Source: Antedon mediterranea (taxonomy: Eukaryota > Echinodermata > Crinoidea > Comatulida > Antedonidae). From it: a stretch of DNA of 64,000 nucleotides. The translations under genes were made by a program, and so were the position numbers. Numbering within the stretch: the stretch's first letter is position 1; each line of letters starts with the position of its first letter. Below, piece by piece: positions 23,401 through 32,645 of this stretch. Where the stretch lies: contig NC_092676.1 of NCBI RefSeq assembly GCF_964355755.1, forward strand, positions 2,708,288 through 2,772,287, in the 5' to 3' direction. The notes under the pieces are model-generated. The model searched no databases and was not told the origin of the DNA. It saw only the letters and a program-made list of their open reading frames with translations.

Positions 23401-25125
23401 TGAAATTCTTTTATCATATTTATTTCAGTAGAAATTGAAGTATATAATTAATAATGTAATAATATGTAAATTGGATCAATTTGATAAATAAATTTCTTTA
23501 TTTGTTTTAGGATGAAAGTAATAGTAGTATTGTTATTGACCTTACCGAAGAAGACGAGCGGCCAAAGGTCGACATACAAGTAGACCCATGTAAGTTATTA
23601 TTTATTTTTTTATGTTTTTGTTTTTTTTTTAAATGTTTTTTCCAGTAAAGCTTTGTCTACACTATTAAACTTTATGTGAAAAAAATATGATGTGCCCATA
23701 TATGGACATGGTGATGTCATATCACTACCATATTTGGGCATATCACTACCATATTTGGGCATATCACATTTTTTTGTCCAACTAGTTTGATCAGTAAAAA
23801 GCTACAATATAAATTATCAAATTTATAACAAAAAAAAAATATTAATTGAAGATTTGCTGCTATTAATTACTAAGTCATATTTTTTAATATGAGAAATTTA
23901 ATATAAAAGATATTTTGAAAGAAGATGGAAATTATTAATAGACTATTAATTATTCAATTAAAGAACTAAATGGCATAATAAATTTAATAATTAATATGAT
24001 ATAAAATGACAAAAAAATGCATAATTGTTGAACAAGCTGTGTGTCCATATTTGGACATCTTAATATAGGACAACAAACGTAATCAAATGTGACAACAGAT
24101 CTAATAAAATTTGGTTGTATATTTCAGCAACAATTGCCAGGATGTATCGAGATACTCGTAAAAACGACCCAAACAAACCTCACATCAAACGGCCCATGAA
24201 TGCATTTATGGTATGGGCGAAGGAGGAACGACGCAAAATACTAGCCAGGCATCCAGACATGCATAACTCAAACATCAGTAAAATACTTGGTACGTTCTTA
24301 TGGTGTCATGTGACACTGTTGTTGATCTGCTCGCTACATTTGCAGTATTTGATTGTGATGACGATAATAATTACTGATTGATTAATTAATACGATGATTG
24401 ATAATTAAATGCCCTCCTAATTAATTATACATCAATAAATTGGTAACATTAGATTATTTTGATATTTCAAAGTAAGTACCAAAACTGGACACAACGGCTT
24501 ACGGTTTTCAACGAGTCCGGTATTTAAAGAGTTGACTGTATAATTAACTAATTAAAACAATCTATTTGTCCATTCATTAATTTATTTCATTGACATTTTT
24601 TATTGACTTAGATTGCTTTTACCAATTAGTTTAATTATTGATATTTTTTTAGGAAAGTAAAACTGATAATGATAATTTTTTTTCATAGGTACAAAATGGA
24701 AAAACATGTCTAATACAGAAAAACAACCGTATTATGAAGAGCAAGCGAGACTAAGCAAGGCGCATCTAGAGAAATACCCCGACTACAAATATAAACCACG
24801 CCCCAAACGGACGTGCATCATTGACGGAAAGAAATTAAAAATCGGAGAGTACAAAGCAATGATGCGAGCCAAACGGCACGAAGTTCGGCACGTGTTCTAC
24901 ACACGTGATGGTGAGAGGATGATCAGATTCCCGGCAACTACGGCAGCGGCAAATCAGGGTCTAGCCGGTTTGGAGAGTCCATACTCACTGCATCCACCGA
25001 CGATGGTCGATCATATTGATCGTCATCACGAGTTATTCGAACGGCATCAAGAAATGGTGGATCGACAACGAGAGATGATGGAGTCGCGTGAAATGATGGA
25101 ACCGCAAGAAATGGAAATGCAGTAA
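13233..25125 (+). CDS. SoxD: SoxD-family HMG-box transcription factor (SOX5/6/13 orthologue), five coding exons
   Basis: Joined exons 13233-14418, 17612-17772, 23511-23589, 24128-24289 and 24689-25125 give 2025 nt, 674 aa, with consistent phases and GT-AG junctions. SoxD proteins bind the DNA minor groove in the nucleus and act as co-activators or co-repressors in chondrogenic, neural and glial programmes. Domains in order: acidic/serine-rich N-terminus with psi-K-x-E SUMO-acceptor-like sites IKCE (17-20) and IKEE (82-85); leucine-rich then glutamine-rich coiled coil (about 117-196), the family's dimerisation region; PLNLSS (315-320), a CtBP-type motif; [10 protein letters not shown] (456-465), SUMO-interaction-like; HMG box (about 493-565) with RPMNAFMVW at 497-505 and [13 protein letters not shown], the SoxD signature; then the conserved segment to about 600. 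Length is close to human SOX13 and shorter than SOX5/6. The family call is very sure; no single vertebrate paralogue is implied. Confidence 0.95.
14419..17611. other. SoxD intron 1, very AT-rich
   Basis: Between donor 14419 and acceptor 17611 I find no exon. Much of 14870-17000 is AT-rich low complexity (for example 15380-15680 and 16480-16760). Family members in vertebrates have more exons in this part of the gene, so an alternative or unrecognised small exon cannot be excluded. A MITE fragment ends at 17556. Confidence 0.7.
17430..17556 (+). mobile_element. Fragment of the GTCCCC-ended MITE family (family 2)
   Basis: Contains TTTTTGGTCAAAGTGAATAA and ends AAGGGGACAATATATCTTTA, matching the right half of the copies at 36641 and 31675. 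It stops about 56 bp before the acceptor of SoxD exon 2. The 5' half is missing. Confidence 0.7.
17612..17772 (+). CDS. SoxD: SoxD coding exon 2
   Basis: Acceptor TTTTTTTAG ends at 17611 and donor CAG/GTTGGT follows at 17773. The 161 nt continue exon 1 in phase and encode residues 396-449, beginning [20 protein letters not shown] and ending DVRQQILQ. No named domain; it links the co-repressor-motif region to the pre-HMG region. Confidence 0.88.
17806..17935 (+). mobile_element. CArG-type MITE, copy 5, 3'-truncated and degenerate
   Basis: Starts AAGCTCTGTCTACACTATCA 33 bp after the exon 2 donor and breaks off after AACTGGTTTGATAGA. Its CArG positions are mutated (AATATATGGA, CTATATTTGGA), so it has no exact CC(A/T)6GG box. 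Confidence 0.8.
17964..18229 (+). mobile_element. CArG-bearing MITE, copy 6, split by a nested insertion
   Basis: The left part (CACTATCAAACTTTATGTGA) is interrupted at about 17999, and the right part resumes near 18132 with ATGTGATGTGCCCATG. The insertion of roughly 135 bp begins with ATAATAATAATAAAAATAAA and TACTTTATTTAAACACGG, resembling the reversed 3' end of a retroelement. Two CCATATTTGG boxes remain. Confidence 0.75.
18230..20052. other. SoxD intron 2, no feature recognised
   Basis: Unique-looking AT-rich intron sequence with only short chance open frames. The stretch 19900-20050 already shows phrases shared with the tandem array that follows (GGTTGGATGTAGTGTC and AACATATATTG types). 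Confidence 0.5.
20053..20437. repeat. 17-bp minisatellite of the GTGTCCCTTTAATAG type
   Basis: About 20 imperfect units of GGGTGTCCCTTTAATAG, with the variants CCATTGAATAG and CCATTAAATAAG. It sits in SoxD intron 2 and shares its core phrase with arrays in two BCAT introns. The minus-strand frame over it is repeat-driven. Confidence 0.9.
20485..20607 (-). mobile_element. CArG-bearing MITE, copy 7, shortened
   Basis: Left end ACCTCTGTCTACACTATCAA, right end GATAGTGTAGACAGAGCTTT. The interior keeps one CCAAATATGG; the rest of the internal repeat is deleted. Confidence 0.85.
20608..21214. other. Non-repetitive intronic stretch in SoxD intron 2
   Basis: Unlike its surroundings this piece lacks known repeats and is less AT-rich at about 20770-21140. 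It contains homeodomain-like CATTAGCA and TTATTAGCAT sequences and the E-box CAACTG. It could be a conserved non-coding element, but only comparison between species could show that. Confidence 0.3.
21215..21480 (+). mobile_element. MITE family 2 copy, 3' end lost
   Basis: Begins TTAAAGATGTATTGTCCCCC and follows the family through AATGAAGATTAATTAAATCA, TTTTTGGTCAAAGTGGATAA and TTAAAATGGCATATTAAAG. The expected GGGGGACAATATATC end is absent. TTAA lies at the tip. Confidence 0.75.
21571..21780 (+). mobile_element. CArG-bearing MITE, copy 8, with expanded internal repeat
   Basis: Complete element (AAGCCTTGTTTACACTATCA to TAATAGTGTAGACCGAGCTT). The internal unit with CACTACCATATTTGGG occurs four times instead of two. 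This gives five CC(A/T)6GG boxes: CCATATATGG, CCATTTTTGG and three CCATATTTGG. It is the longest copy in the window. Confidence 0.9.
21945..22000. repeat. Short inverted repeat around GGCCATTTTG/AAGATGGCC
   Basis: TGGTGGCCATTTTGAAATCA is followed directly by its near mirror AGATGGCCGCCA. Both arms contain YY1-like CCAT(T/C)TT cores. It is probably the core of a decayed dispersed repeat; its outer limits are not resolved. Confidence 0.35.
22190..23510. other. SoxD intron 2, AT-rich, no exon seen
   Basis: Only low-complexity and unique AT-rich sequence. Around 23160-23300 a stretch with GAGGGTGACCC and GGGGCCCTC resembles the reversed 3' region of a retroelement also hinted at near 47960, but it is too diverged to name. 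Confidence 0.45.
23511..23589 (+). CDS. SoxD: SoxD coding exon 3 (79 nt) with a SUMO-interaction-like motif
   Basis: Acceptor TTTGTTTTAG ends at 23510; donor T/GTAAGTTA follows. It encodes residues 450-475 plus one base: [20 protein letters not shown] and [16 protein letters not shown] is a hydrophobic core followed by acidic residues, the usual form of a SUMO-interaction motif. The frame joins exons 2 and 4 exactly. Confidence 0.85.
23646..23791 (+). mobile_element. CArG-bearing MITE, copy 9, right terminus truncated
   Basis: Begins AAAGCTTTGTCTACACTATT 57 bp after the exon 3 donor and breaks off after AACTAGTTTGATC. It contains one CCATATATGG and two CCATATTTGG. Confidence 0.85.
24045..24054. 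promoter_or_regulatory. Isolated CArG-like box in a near-palindrome
   Basis: CCATATTTGG lies inside TGTCCATATTTGGACA, 73 bp before SoxD exon 4. No MITE termini surround it, so it is a remnant or an independent motif. Confidence 0.25.
24128..24289 (+). CDS. SoxD: SoxD coding exon 4, first part of the HMG box
   Basis: Acceptor ATATTTCAG ends at 24127; donor G/GTACGT follows at 24290. It encodes residues 476-529 and the first base of 530: [46 protein letters not shown](G). The HMG box is interrupted after KILG. Reading on past the donor gives a short unrelated tail and a stop. Confidence 0.95.
24689..25125 (+). CDS. SoxD: SoxD coding exon 5, rest of the HMG box and C-terminus
   Basis: Acceptor TTTTTTTCATAG ends at 24688. 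The exon continues [33 protein letters not shown], then the SoxD-specific segment [20 protein letters not shown]. The tail after about residue 605 is histidine-, methionine- and glutamate-rich (repeats of the REMME type) and acidic, where vertebrate SOX5/6 also have an acidic tail. TAA stop at 25123-25125. Confidence 0.95.
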
Positions 25126-26190
25126 ATCTGTGGACATTATGCAGTTGAAATCTAATCACAAGTACTGGGTGTAGGACAACGCAAGTAGTCAACAGTAGCA
25201 GGTTTTAACCACATTTTATAAAAGCTAGAGAATATTAATTAATAATTAATTAAATAAGTAGAGCATTGTTAGATAAAAAGCAAACATTTTATTACTGAAT
25301 GTATTATATACAGTTTTAACATTATGGTTAACAATTTTAACATTTATAAATTAAACAACACCACAAACACCAAGCCTAGCAATTTTTTTTTTTCTTTTAA
25401 TTTGATTTTTAATATCATATGATCATACCATATGTGGCAATACTATTTTTGATTCAGTGTTTAGAGTTTAGCAATATGCAAGTATTCTTTCCAAAAATGA
25501 GTGCCATGCCTGAGATAAAAATGTAAAAGGTTCAAGTCTGTGAAATAATCCAAGTGTTTACAATTTTACCCTGTTTGTATGATGTATCCAATTAACAGTC
25601 CAAAGTTTTAATACACGTTTTAAATACCACTAATAAATCTCCTTATATCTGTCTGTCGAAATTTATAAATAAATCTCCGCAAATTTGCAATGTTTTTTGT
25701 AAATTCTAACCTAAATATATCAAAGTAAATTACTAAAAATGGTCATTTTCAGAAACTATTGCCTTGCCTTTAATATAGTGATAACAACTTGTATTAAAAT
25801 AAATCTAGTGAACCTGGTATTTAGTGGACATGTACGACATTGAATTGTCAAATCAGTTTGTCCTCCGCCATCTTAACGATCCCATTTATTAAACAAGTAT
25901 TGTGTAATGAGGTACAACCATTCTAACTTTTTATATATAAATGATGATTTAAAAGTGACAATGTTATGCAATTATAAACAGATGAGACATGGCTTGTGAC
26001 ATTGTTTTTGAATATTGTATCCAAAACGTGATAACGCTATAGGCTCAAGGTTCTTCGTTTATTGCGCAATTTACTTTAATAATATTATTTAGACTCGTAA
26101 CCAGTCTAACGAACATGTCGCAAAGGTTGGCATTATTATATGCGAAGTGTTTTGAGTTAGACTGCTGTGATTATGAAAATGATCATAGTT

Positions 26191-26234
26191 ATGCAAATGA
26201 TCCTGGTTATGCAAATGATCTAGATTATGCAAAT
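26191..26234. promoter_or_regulatory. Three POU octamer motifs at an 18-bp period
   Basis: ATGCAAAT occurs at 26191, 26209 and 26227, each preceded by TT or GTT, inside an 18-bp tandem unit of the GATCCTGGTTATGCAAAT type; a degenerate fourth unit precedes them at about 26172. ATGCAAAT is the consensus octamer of POU factors. It lies 1.1 kb after the SoxD stop, so it may be in the 3' UTR. Confidence 0.4.
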
Positions 26235-26327
26235 TACCTTGATTATTATGTGATTATGGTTGTGAGTCGTTAATCTGATAGCAGTCTTATCAATTGTAGA
26301 TGATTTGAAAGGAGATATTGAAAGACA

Positions 26328-26373
26328 TGACCTATGACATCTAGAAATGACCTATGCCATCTAAATATGACCT
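26328..26373. promoter_or_regulatory. Three nuclear receptor half-sites at a 20-bp period
   Basis: TGACCT (AGGTCA on the other strand) occurs at 26328, 26348 and 26368 within a 20-bp tandem unit, ATGACCTATGACATCTAGAA and variants. The even spacing comes from tandem duplication; receptor binding is only a possibility. Confidence 0.3.
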
Positions 26374-28526
26374 GTGACATGTAGATGCATCAGGTCCAAC
26401 AAAATAAATTACAAACTTTTTTGTGTGTTTTATACATAAATTTTAATTATATATTAATTCCAATGAATTTTAATTTTTGACTAATTTAATAGAAAACATA
26501 TAACTGATATCTTTTGCTAATTTCAGGATTTATTAATAGGTACATATTACATTTTTTAGACAAGCATTATATTTTCTATAATTTGCTATTTTATTCAGTT
26601 AAATTTATATATTAATTTTAAAAACTAACATATATAATTTACTTATATACAATAATGATTATATTCGAATTGAGATGTATCTCAACATGTATAGAAGATT
26701 AAAGTATGTTCGCCTTAGAGTTACAAAGATAGCATTTTTATACTGTTGCCCGATCGGCATATTTAAAGTCTTAGTTGAGAGTGAGTATGTCCCGTTATGT
26801 AACAATTAGCGATGAATTAAGTATGTATCCATATATTATATATAATTTAGTTATACCTTAATTATATTTCATTTATTTTTATAGAAAATAAAATTTTGGC
26901 TACTAAGTGTTAGTAAACCTAAAACGTCTGGGTAGCCAATCAGGTGGTGTTTTAATCATGACACTAAGATCTGTGATAATGATCTTAATGATTTAGTGAT
27001 TTAGAGAATGATTACTTACAATGACTCCCATCATTTTAATCTTGTAAAAACTATCAGACATGATAACAGTATAATTATATAAAAAAAATCTTATACTACC
27101 GTGTATATATTTATAATATGTTATTATATACTGTCAAGTCTTCGATAACTGGAGACGTAAACTGGACACTCTTGCTCACCAACAGCCTCCAGTCTAAAAA
27201 AAAAATCTGGGTTTTTACGAATCAGAACAAATTTTGATTAAAAGAAAATTCTAGCATGAGAGATGACGTCCTGTTTTCGGAGAACTGACTTTACACAATA
27301 ATATAATTGTAAATTTGAACATTTATTAATTAATTTGTTTATAAGATACACATTTTGGGTTTTTTTGTTGTAAAAAGTATAATTTTCTACCTCTAAAATT
27401 TAAGATGAACTACAATTTGCTGCTCTCTTGACAAAAGTCTGATTTAAAACAAGATGGGATTGTTAATTGAGTTAATTTAATTGTTTAATTTAATTTGAAT
27501 AAGTGAATTAATGTAATTATAACTGATTATACTGCGTAGGTATTTCAGTACGACGATGGCAACATAAATGAATATCATTGATGATTTACACAAACTAGCT
27601 ATATCATTAAAACCAATAAATATTTTCTAATAATGAGATTGATGTACAGAAAGGGTAGAATTTGTGGATTAAATTTATTCAAACTATGATTTTATTTTAC
27701 AAACAGACTTCAAAAGATTTGTTTGAGTTTAAAAGGAATTTTTTATTCATCATTATGTTGCTTAATTTAATCGAATTACTTGCATGCTAACTGAAACCTC
27801 TGAGAGGTTTAACTTTTAAGTTTGTTTAAATAGATATGAATCAACTGATTTGTACTAATAACAATTGAATTAATCTCATAGTCTTATCTACTCTAGCTTG
27901 TACACGTGTGTGTTGTAACAAATAACAAAACATGTTTGTGATTTCTGTGTCTAGTAAAAAATGTTGAACCGGGGAAATTGGCGAAACTGATTGGTATGAG
28001 AAAATATATGTAATATATTTGGTATATAAGATGAGAAATATATTGATGGATGATTGAAATCAGTTTCGCAAAATGTATATGAAGGATGTATCTTAGGAAA
28101 GTGTCAATGTTTAGGAAAGATTTTCAACTTTGTCGTTGTTTTGTGTATTGTGAAATCTTTAAAAAATGCTGTAAAACATGTGTGTTATAATATAAACTCA
28201 TTGATTCAAATCTTTAATAAATATTCTAGCATAAGACAATTATTGTTATTTGAAAGAAGAAAAAAAAAGTTTGCGGGATTTAATCTTTTTTATATTTAAT
28301 AGGATATACATAATACCTAATAGGTTTAATACTAGAAATTGCCTATAATGGTAACCTTATAGTTGCTCTGTACGCCAGAATTGAATGCAAAGATTAACAT
28401 CTTTTTAGTTTTAGACGTAACCATGGTAACCATGGTATTAGTGGTACTGGTAAAACTACCTGAAAAGGAATTTACTAGTTTATGCCTCAAAGTAATTAAT
28501 GTAAGATCATGATTGTACCCATTAAA

Positions 28527-28945
28527 CCATGGTTGTATATATAACACCACGGTTGTACCTTTAACACCATTGATTGTACCCATAATGTCATGGCTGTACC
28601 CTTCAAATCATGGTTGTGTATTTCAAACCAGATTGGAACAATAACACCATCAATTGTACCTGTAGCACCATGGTTGTATATGTAACACCATGGTTGTACT
28701 TTCAACACCATTAACTGTACCCATAGTGTCCTGGTTGTTTATGTAAAACACATTGTTGTATTCTTCACACCATGATGGTTATACCTTTAACACCATGGTT
28801 GCATATGTAACACCATGGTTGCACATGTAACACCATGGTTGCACATGTAACACCATGATTGCATATGTAACACCATGGTTGCACATGTAACACCATGGTT
28901 GCATATGTAACACCATGGTTGCACATGTAACACCATGGTAGTTGT
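28527..28945. repeat. 20-bp minisatellite of the ACCATGGTTGCACATGTAAC type
   Basis: Nearly regular 20-bp units from 28790 to 28945, with more diverged units (ACCATGGTTGTATATGTAAC) before them. The minus-strand frames rich in HVQPWCYICNHG are repeat artefacts. Confidence 0.9.
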
Positions 28946-29876
28946 ACCATTAAACCACAGTGATACACCATGATTATAGCTTTTGAAAACTAAAGTATGG
29001 ACAATTCTAGCAAGCTTTGTCTAACTTATATAATGTCATTCTATGCACATGCTAGCTAGAGTCTCTCAATCCTAGCCTTCTGTACTACTGTATAATATAT
29101 ACTACATTAAAAAAAAATAGCAAAAATAACCTTTGTATGTAAGTGGCTATACAACTCATTCCTAATATTATAATAATGTTTTTAAACTCTAAAATGGGAG
29201 AAATTTAAAGTTATGTATTCTCTAGTGATAATGTAGACCACGTATTGGTGCAAGGATTTTCAACTATTATTGTATTATTTCTTTTTATATATAAAATCTC
29301 GGTATTGTATTTTTTACCTGTTTCGTCATCATCACGTGACGATCCACCTGTATTCATATGTAAATATACAAAACGTATATAGTCTATAGTATGTATATAA
29401 TTATATATACATGTATGTATTAGGAATAGATATTATATGATTATATAATATACATTTATATAATTATATAGTATATATTATACATATTATATTAATTTTT
29501 CTATTTGTTGATTATCCCAATTTAGCAATTATATTCTTTCTGTTATTAATATATGAGCCTTGACAGTCGATATTAGAAAATGTTGACTAACTAGTTTGTA
29601 ACTAGAAGTTACTGGACGGGTATTTATGCAAATTAGGGTGCGTACTATATTTAAGTTGATCATTGGGTTCTGTTTCGGATACAGACTTGTCATTTAAAAG
29701 CATGTGTGTGCGCGTGTGTGTAATATAGTGGTTTAAAAAAAGTATAATAAAATTGCTGCTGATCAGCCTCCATATAGACAGCGCCCTCAATCTGCATACA
29801 GCAATGTCGTCTTCATTATATTTTGTACATATACATGTATATCATATCCCGTAGTTTACTGTGTATAGTTGTGTAA

Positions 29877-29882
29877 AATAAA
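29877..29882 (+). terminator. Possible polyadenylation signal
   Basis: AATAAA follows TGTACATA and TGTATA elements resembling 3' UTR binding sites and is followed by a T-rich stretch. If used by SoxD, it would imply a 3' UTR of about 4.8 kb. Weak support. Confidence 0.15.
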
Positions 29883-29980
29883 TGTATTATTATGGAGTTT
29901 ATTTCAACTATTGTTTTTGTTTATTAATCTTTTTTCATATCACAAAATATTAACATGTCATTTACTACAGTCCATTACAT

Positions 29981-30785
29981 TTTGACGTTTCGACATACTT
30001 TTACGTTTGACGTAAGACGGTTGAGTAGAGAACCGCGAACCGCGACGTTTGGACATACTTTTACGTTTGACGTAAGACGGTTCGGTAGAGAACCGCGAAC
30101 CGCGACGTTTGGACATACTTTTACGTTTGACGTAAGACGGTTGAGTAGAGAACCGCGACGCTTCGACGTACTTTTACGTTTGACGGTTGAGTAGAGAACC
30201 GCGACGTTTGGACATACTTTTACGTTTGCCGTAAGACGGTTGCGTAGAAACGGCGACGTTGGACGTACTTTTACGTTTGACGTAAGACGGTTAAATAGAA
30301 AACCGCGACATTTCGACATACTTTTACGTTTGACGTAAGACGGTTGAGTAGAGAACCACGACGTTTAAACATACGTTTATGTTTGCCAGACGGTTGAGTA
30401 GAGAACAGCGAAGTTTCGACATACTTTTACGTTCGACGTTAAGATGGACATACTTTTACGTTTTCCGTAAGACGGTTGAGTAGAGAACCGAGACGTTTCG
30501 ACATACTTGTACGTTTACCGTAAGACGGTTGAGTAGAAAACCGCGACTTTCGACATACTTTTACGTTTTTCGTAAGACGGTTGAGTAGAAAACCGGGACT
30601 TTCGACATACTTTTACGTTTGTCGTAAGACGGTTGAGTAGAGAACCGCGACGTTTCGACATACTTTTACGTTTGCCGTAAGACGATTGAGTAGAGAACCG
30701 CGACGTTTCGACATACTTTTACGTTTGCCGTAAGACGGTTGAGTAGAGAACCGCGACGTTTCGACATACTTTTACGTTTGACCGC
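29981..30785. repeat. CpG-rich minisatellite, unit about 53 bp
   Basis: About 15 units contain GACATACTTTTACGTTTGAC, GTAAGACGGTTGAGTAGAGA and ACCGCGACGTTT; the first units are 60 bp because ACCGCGA is doubled. Each unit has five or six CpGs, far above the surrounding AT-rich DNA. The open frames on both strands are repeat-derived. Confidence 0.95.
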
Positions 30786-31674
30786 GCGACGTCATCTGGA
30801 CATTCTTGTATTTAATTGTTCTGCTATTTACATAAACTAAAAACAAACGGTTTATCAGTATTGTTTTTCTTTCAAATACGTTGAATGCAGCAGTTTAGTC
30901 TTACCCATGTACGTTAACTGTAACGGTAAGTAACTGTAACTATTAGCCTTAGAAGGAAGATAGGCATAACACTTTGTTTAGGCATGATATCAATCAGTTT
31001 CGTTTTGCTGAAAAGCTGTAAGTATTAATGTACCATATTCCCTTCTTATTCCAAAGGGGGCCTAGCAATGTAGATCATGGGGCGTCATGATACGCCCATC
31101 GCTGCCCAAAGCAGGAAACACAAACAGTAGGACAGTTCTAAATCAGACAACAAATAATACTAATAACTACAGCCAACTTTTCAAATTTGTTTCTGCTGTT
31201 TTAAATTATTGATTCCTTTTTTTGGCGACAATAATCGTGAAATTGGGACGGAAATGCGTTTCGTAATCAAACCCACAGTTTTAAATGACGCTTTATTTGT
31301 TTGTAACAACACGTGTAGGACGTGGGTACACGTATACCACACATTTCTACTATTAAATTGCGGATGGTTTACCTTGAACCGAATGTCTGCGTGTTTTCAT
31401 GTAACTCTTGCGTGACGTCCAGTCTCGTCCGCCGTCGTGTCACACGTTCCAAATACGCAATACTATCTATCCCTTTATAGCGTTAAACACTAAACAATTT
31501 TAATGGAAAGGTAACGACCATATTAAAGGCCCGTTTACACTAGGACGATAACGATCGACGATAAATAGATAAATACACATTTTTTATACATAGTAATAAT
31601 AGATAATTGTCTTCCTATAAACTTGGTTTATTTATCTTTTCACAATAGAGTATATTTTTTAAAAAAAACGACAT

Positions 31675-31840
31675 TTCATTAATTTGACTATTTTTTTGCT
31701 TTAAATTTTAGTTTTTTAAAGTAAATGTATATTTTTTTCGATCCAATTTTTGGCAAAAGTGACTAACTATTATGTGGCATTAAAATGACATATTCAACAA
31801 CAACAAAAAATATTTTTTCAGGGGGACAATATATCTTTAA
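31675..31840 (+). mobile_element. MITE family 2 copy, 5' part missing
   Basis: Matches the family from TTTGACTATTTTTTTGC through TTCGATCCAATTTTTGGC to the end AGGGGGACAATATATCTTTA. Confidence 0.75.
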
Positions 31841-32318
31841 GGTACACCATTCTAAATATTATATTTTGTGTTTTAACATCATCACATCCTTATGAAAACT
31901 GTAAAGAGATTTTAATAATACGTTTTTTGACACGTCGCGTGTCAGTGCCTTCGTGATGACATGTTGTCATGTTATATGATCCATGTTCTCACCTAATTCA
32001 ACATTTTATTGATTTAGGCTTTACTTTTGAATTCGTTTTGTAAAAATAACTTTAGAAAACGAACATGGCTTCATTTTTATGTAATATAGAGAAATGTATT
32101 AAGATCGTGTCAGATTCAGTGCGCAAACTGACACTAAGTAGAAGGCCTATTTACACGTTTTGCCAAAGTCAGGGCCATACATCAATATTAATATACGGAC
32201 GGGTACTGTTGTATTTAACAAAAATACAAATATCATATTTCTTCATATCTTGCATTAGCAGCACGCTTAGGCCTATATTATCATTCGGATCATCAGTAAT
32301 AATGTAAGGGCCCTGCAA

Positions 32319-32460
32319 AAGCTTGGGTTCCGACTTGAACGCAACATAAGGACGTAAGCGCAACGCAAGTAATGTGACCAATTACAATACGAAGGATCAT
32401 CTGAACTGTCGGTTATGATTGGTCAACTAGCTCGTTTGCGTTGCGTCTAAAAGTGAAGAC
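32319..32460. mobile_element. GCAACGCAA-type foldback MITE (family 3), diverged
   Basis: Left end AAGCTTGGGTTCCGACTTGA then GGACGTAAGCGCAACGCAAG. The right end GTTTGCGTTGCGTC is its inverted counterpart, with the outermost part decayed. CCAATTAC and GATTGGTCAA lie in the interior. Confidence 0.65.
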
Positions 32461-32487
32461 CAGACAGATTAACTGCAAAACCCCGCG

Positions 32488-32645
32488 TTAAGCTTGGTTT
32501 CCACTAGAGACGCAACGCAAAGCAGATGCAACGCAAGAAAGTTGACCAATCACACGTGACACGAATAATACATCGCTTGAGATTGATCAAATCACTTTAC
32601 GTTGCGTTACGTCCTTGCGTTGCGTCCTAGTGGGAACCAAGCTTT
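32488..32645. mobile_element. GCAACGCAA-type foldback MITE (family 3), complete
   Basis: Left end TTAAGCTTGGTTTCCACTAG and right end CTAGTGGGAACCAAGCTTTA are inverted repeats, with ACGCAACGCAA / TTGCGTTGCGTC inside them and a CCAATCAC motif. No coding capacity. It lies about 28 bp after the diverged copy at 32319. Confidence 0.85.

Noticed and set aside
28527-28945. CRISPR-like array
   Set aside because: Units are contiguous tandem repeats with no unique spacers, in a eukaryotic genome. The same applies to the other arrays.
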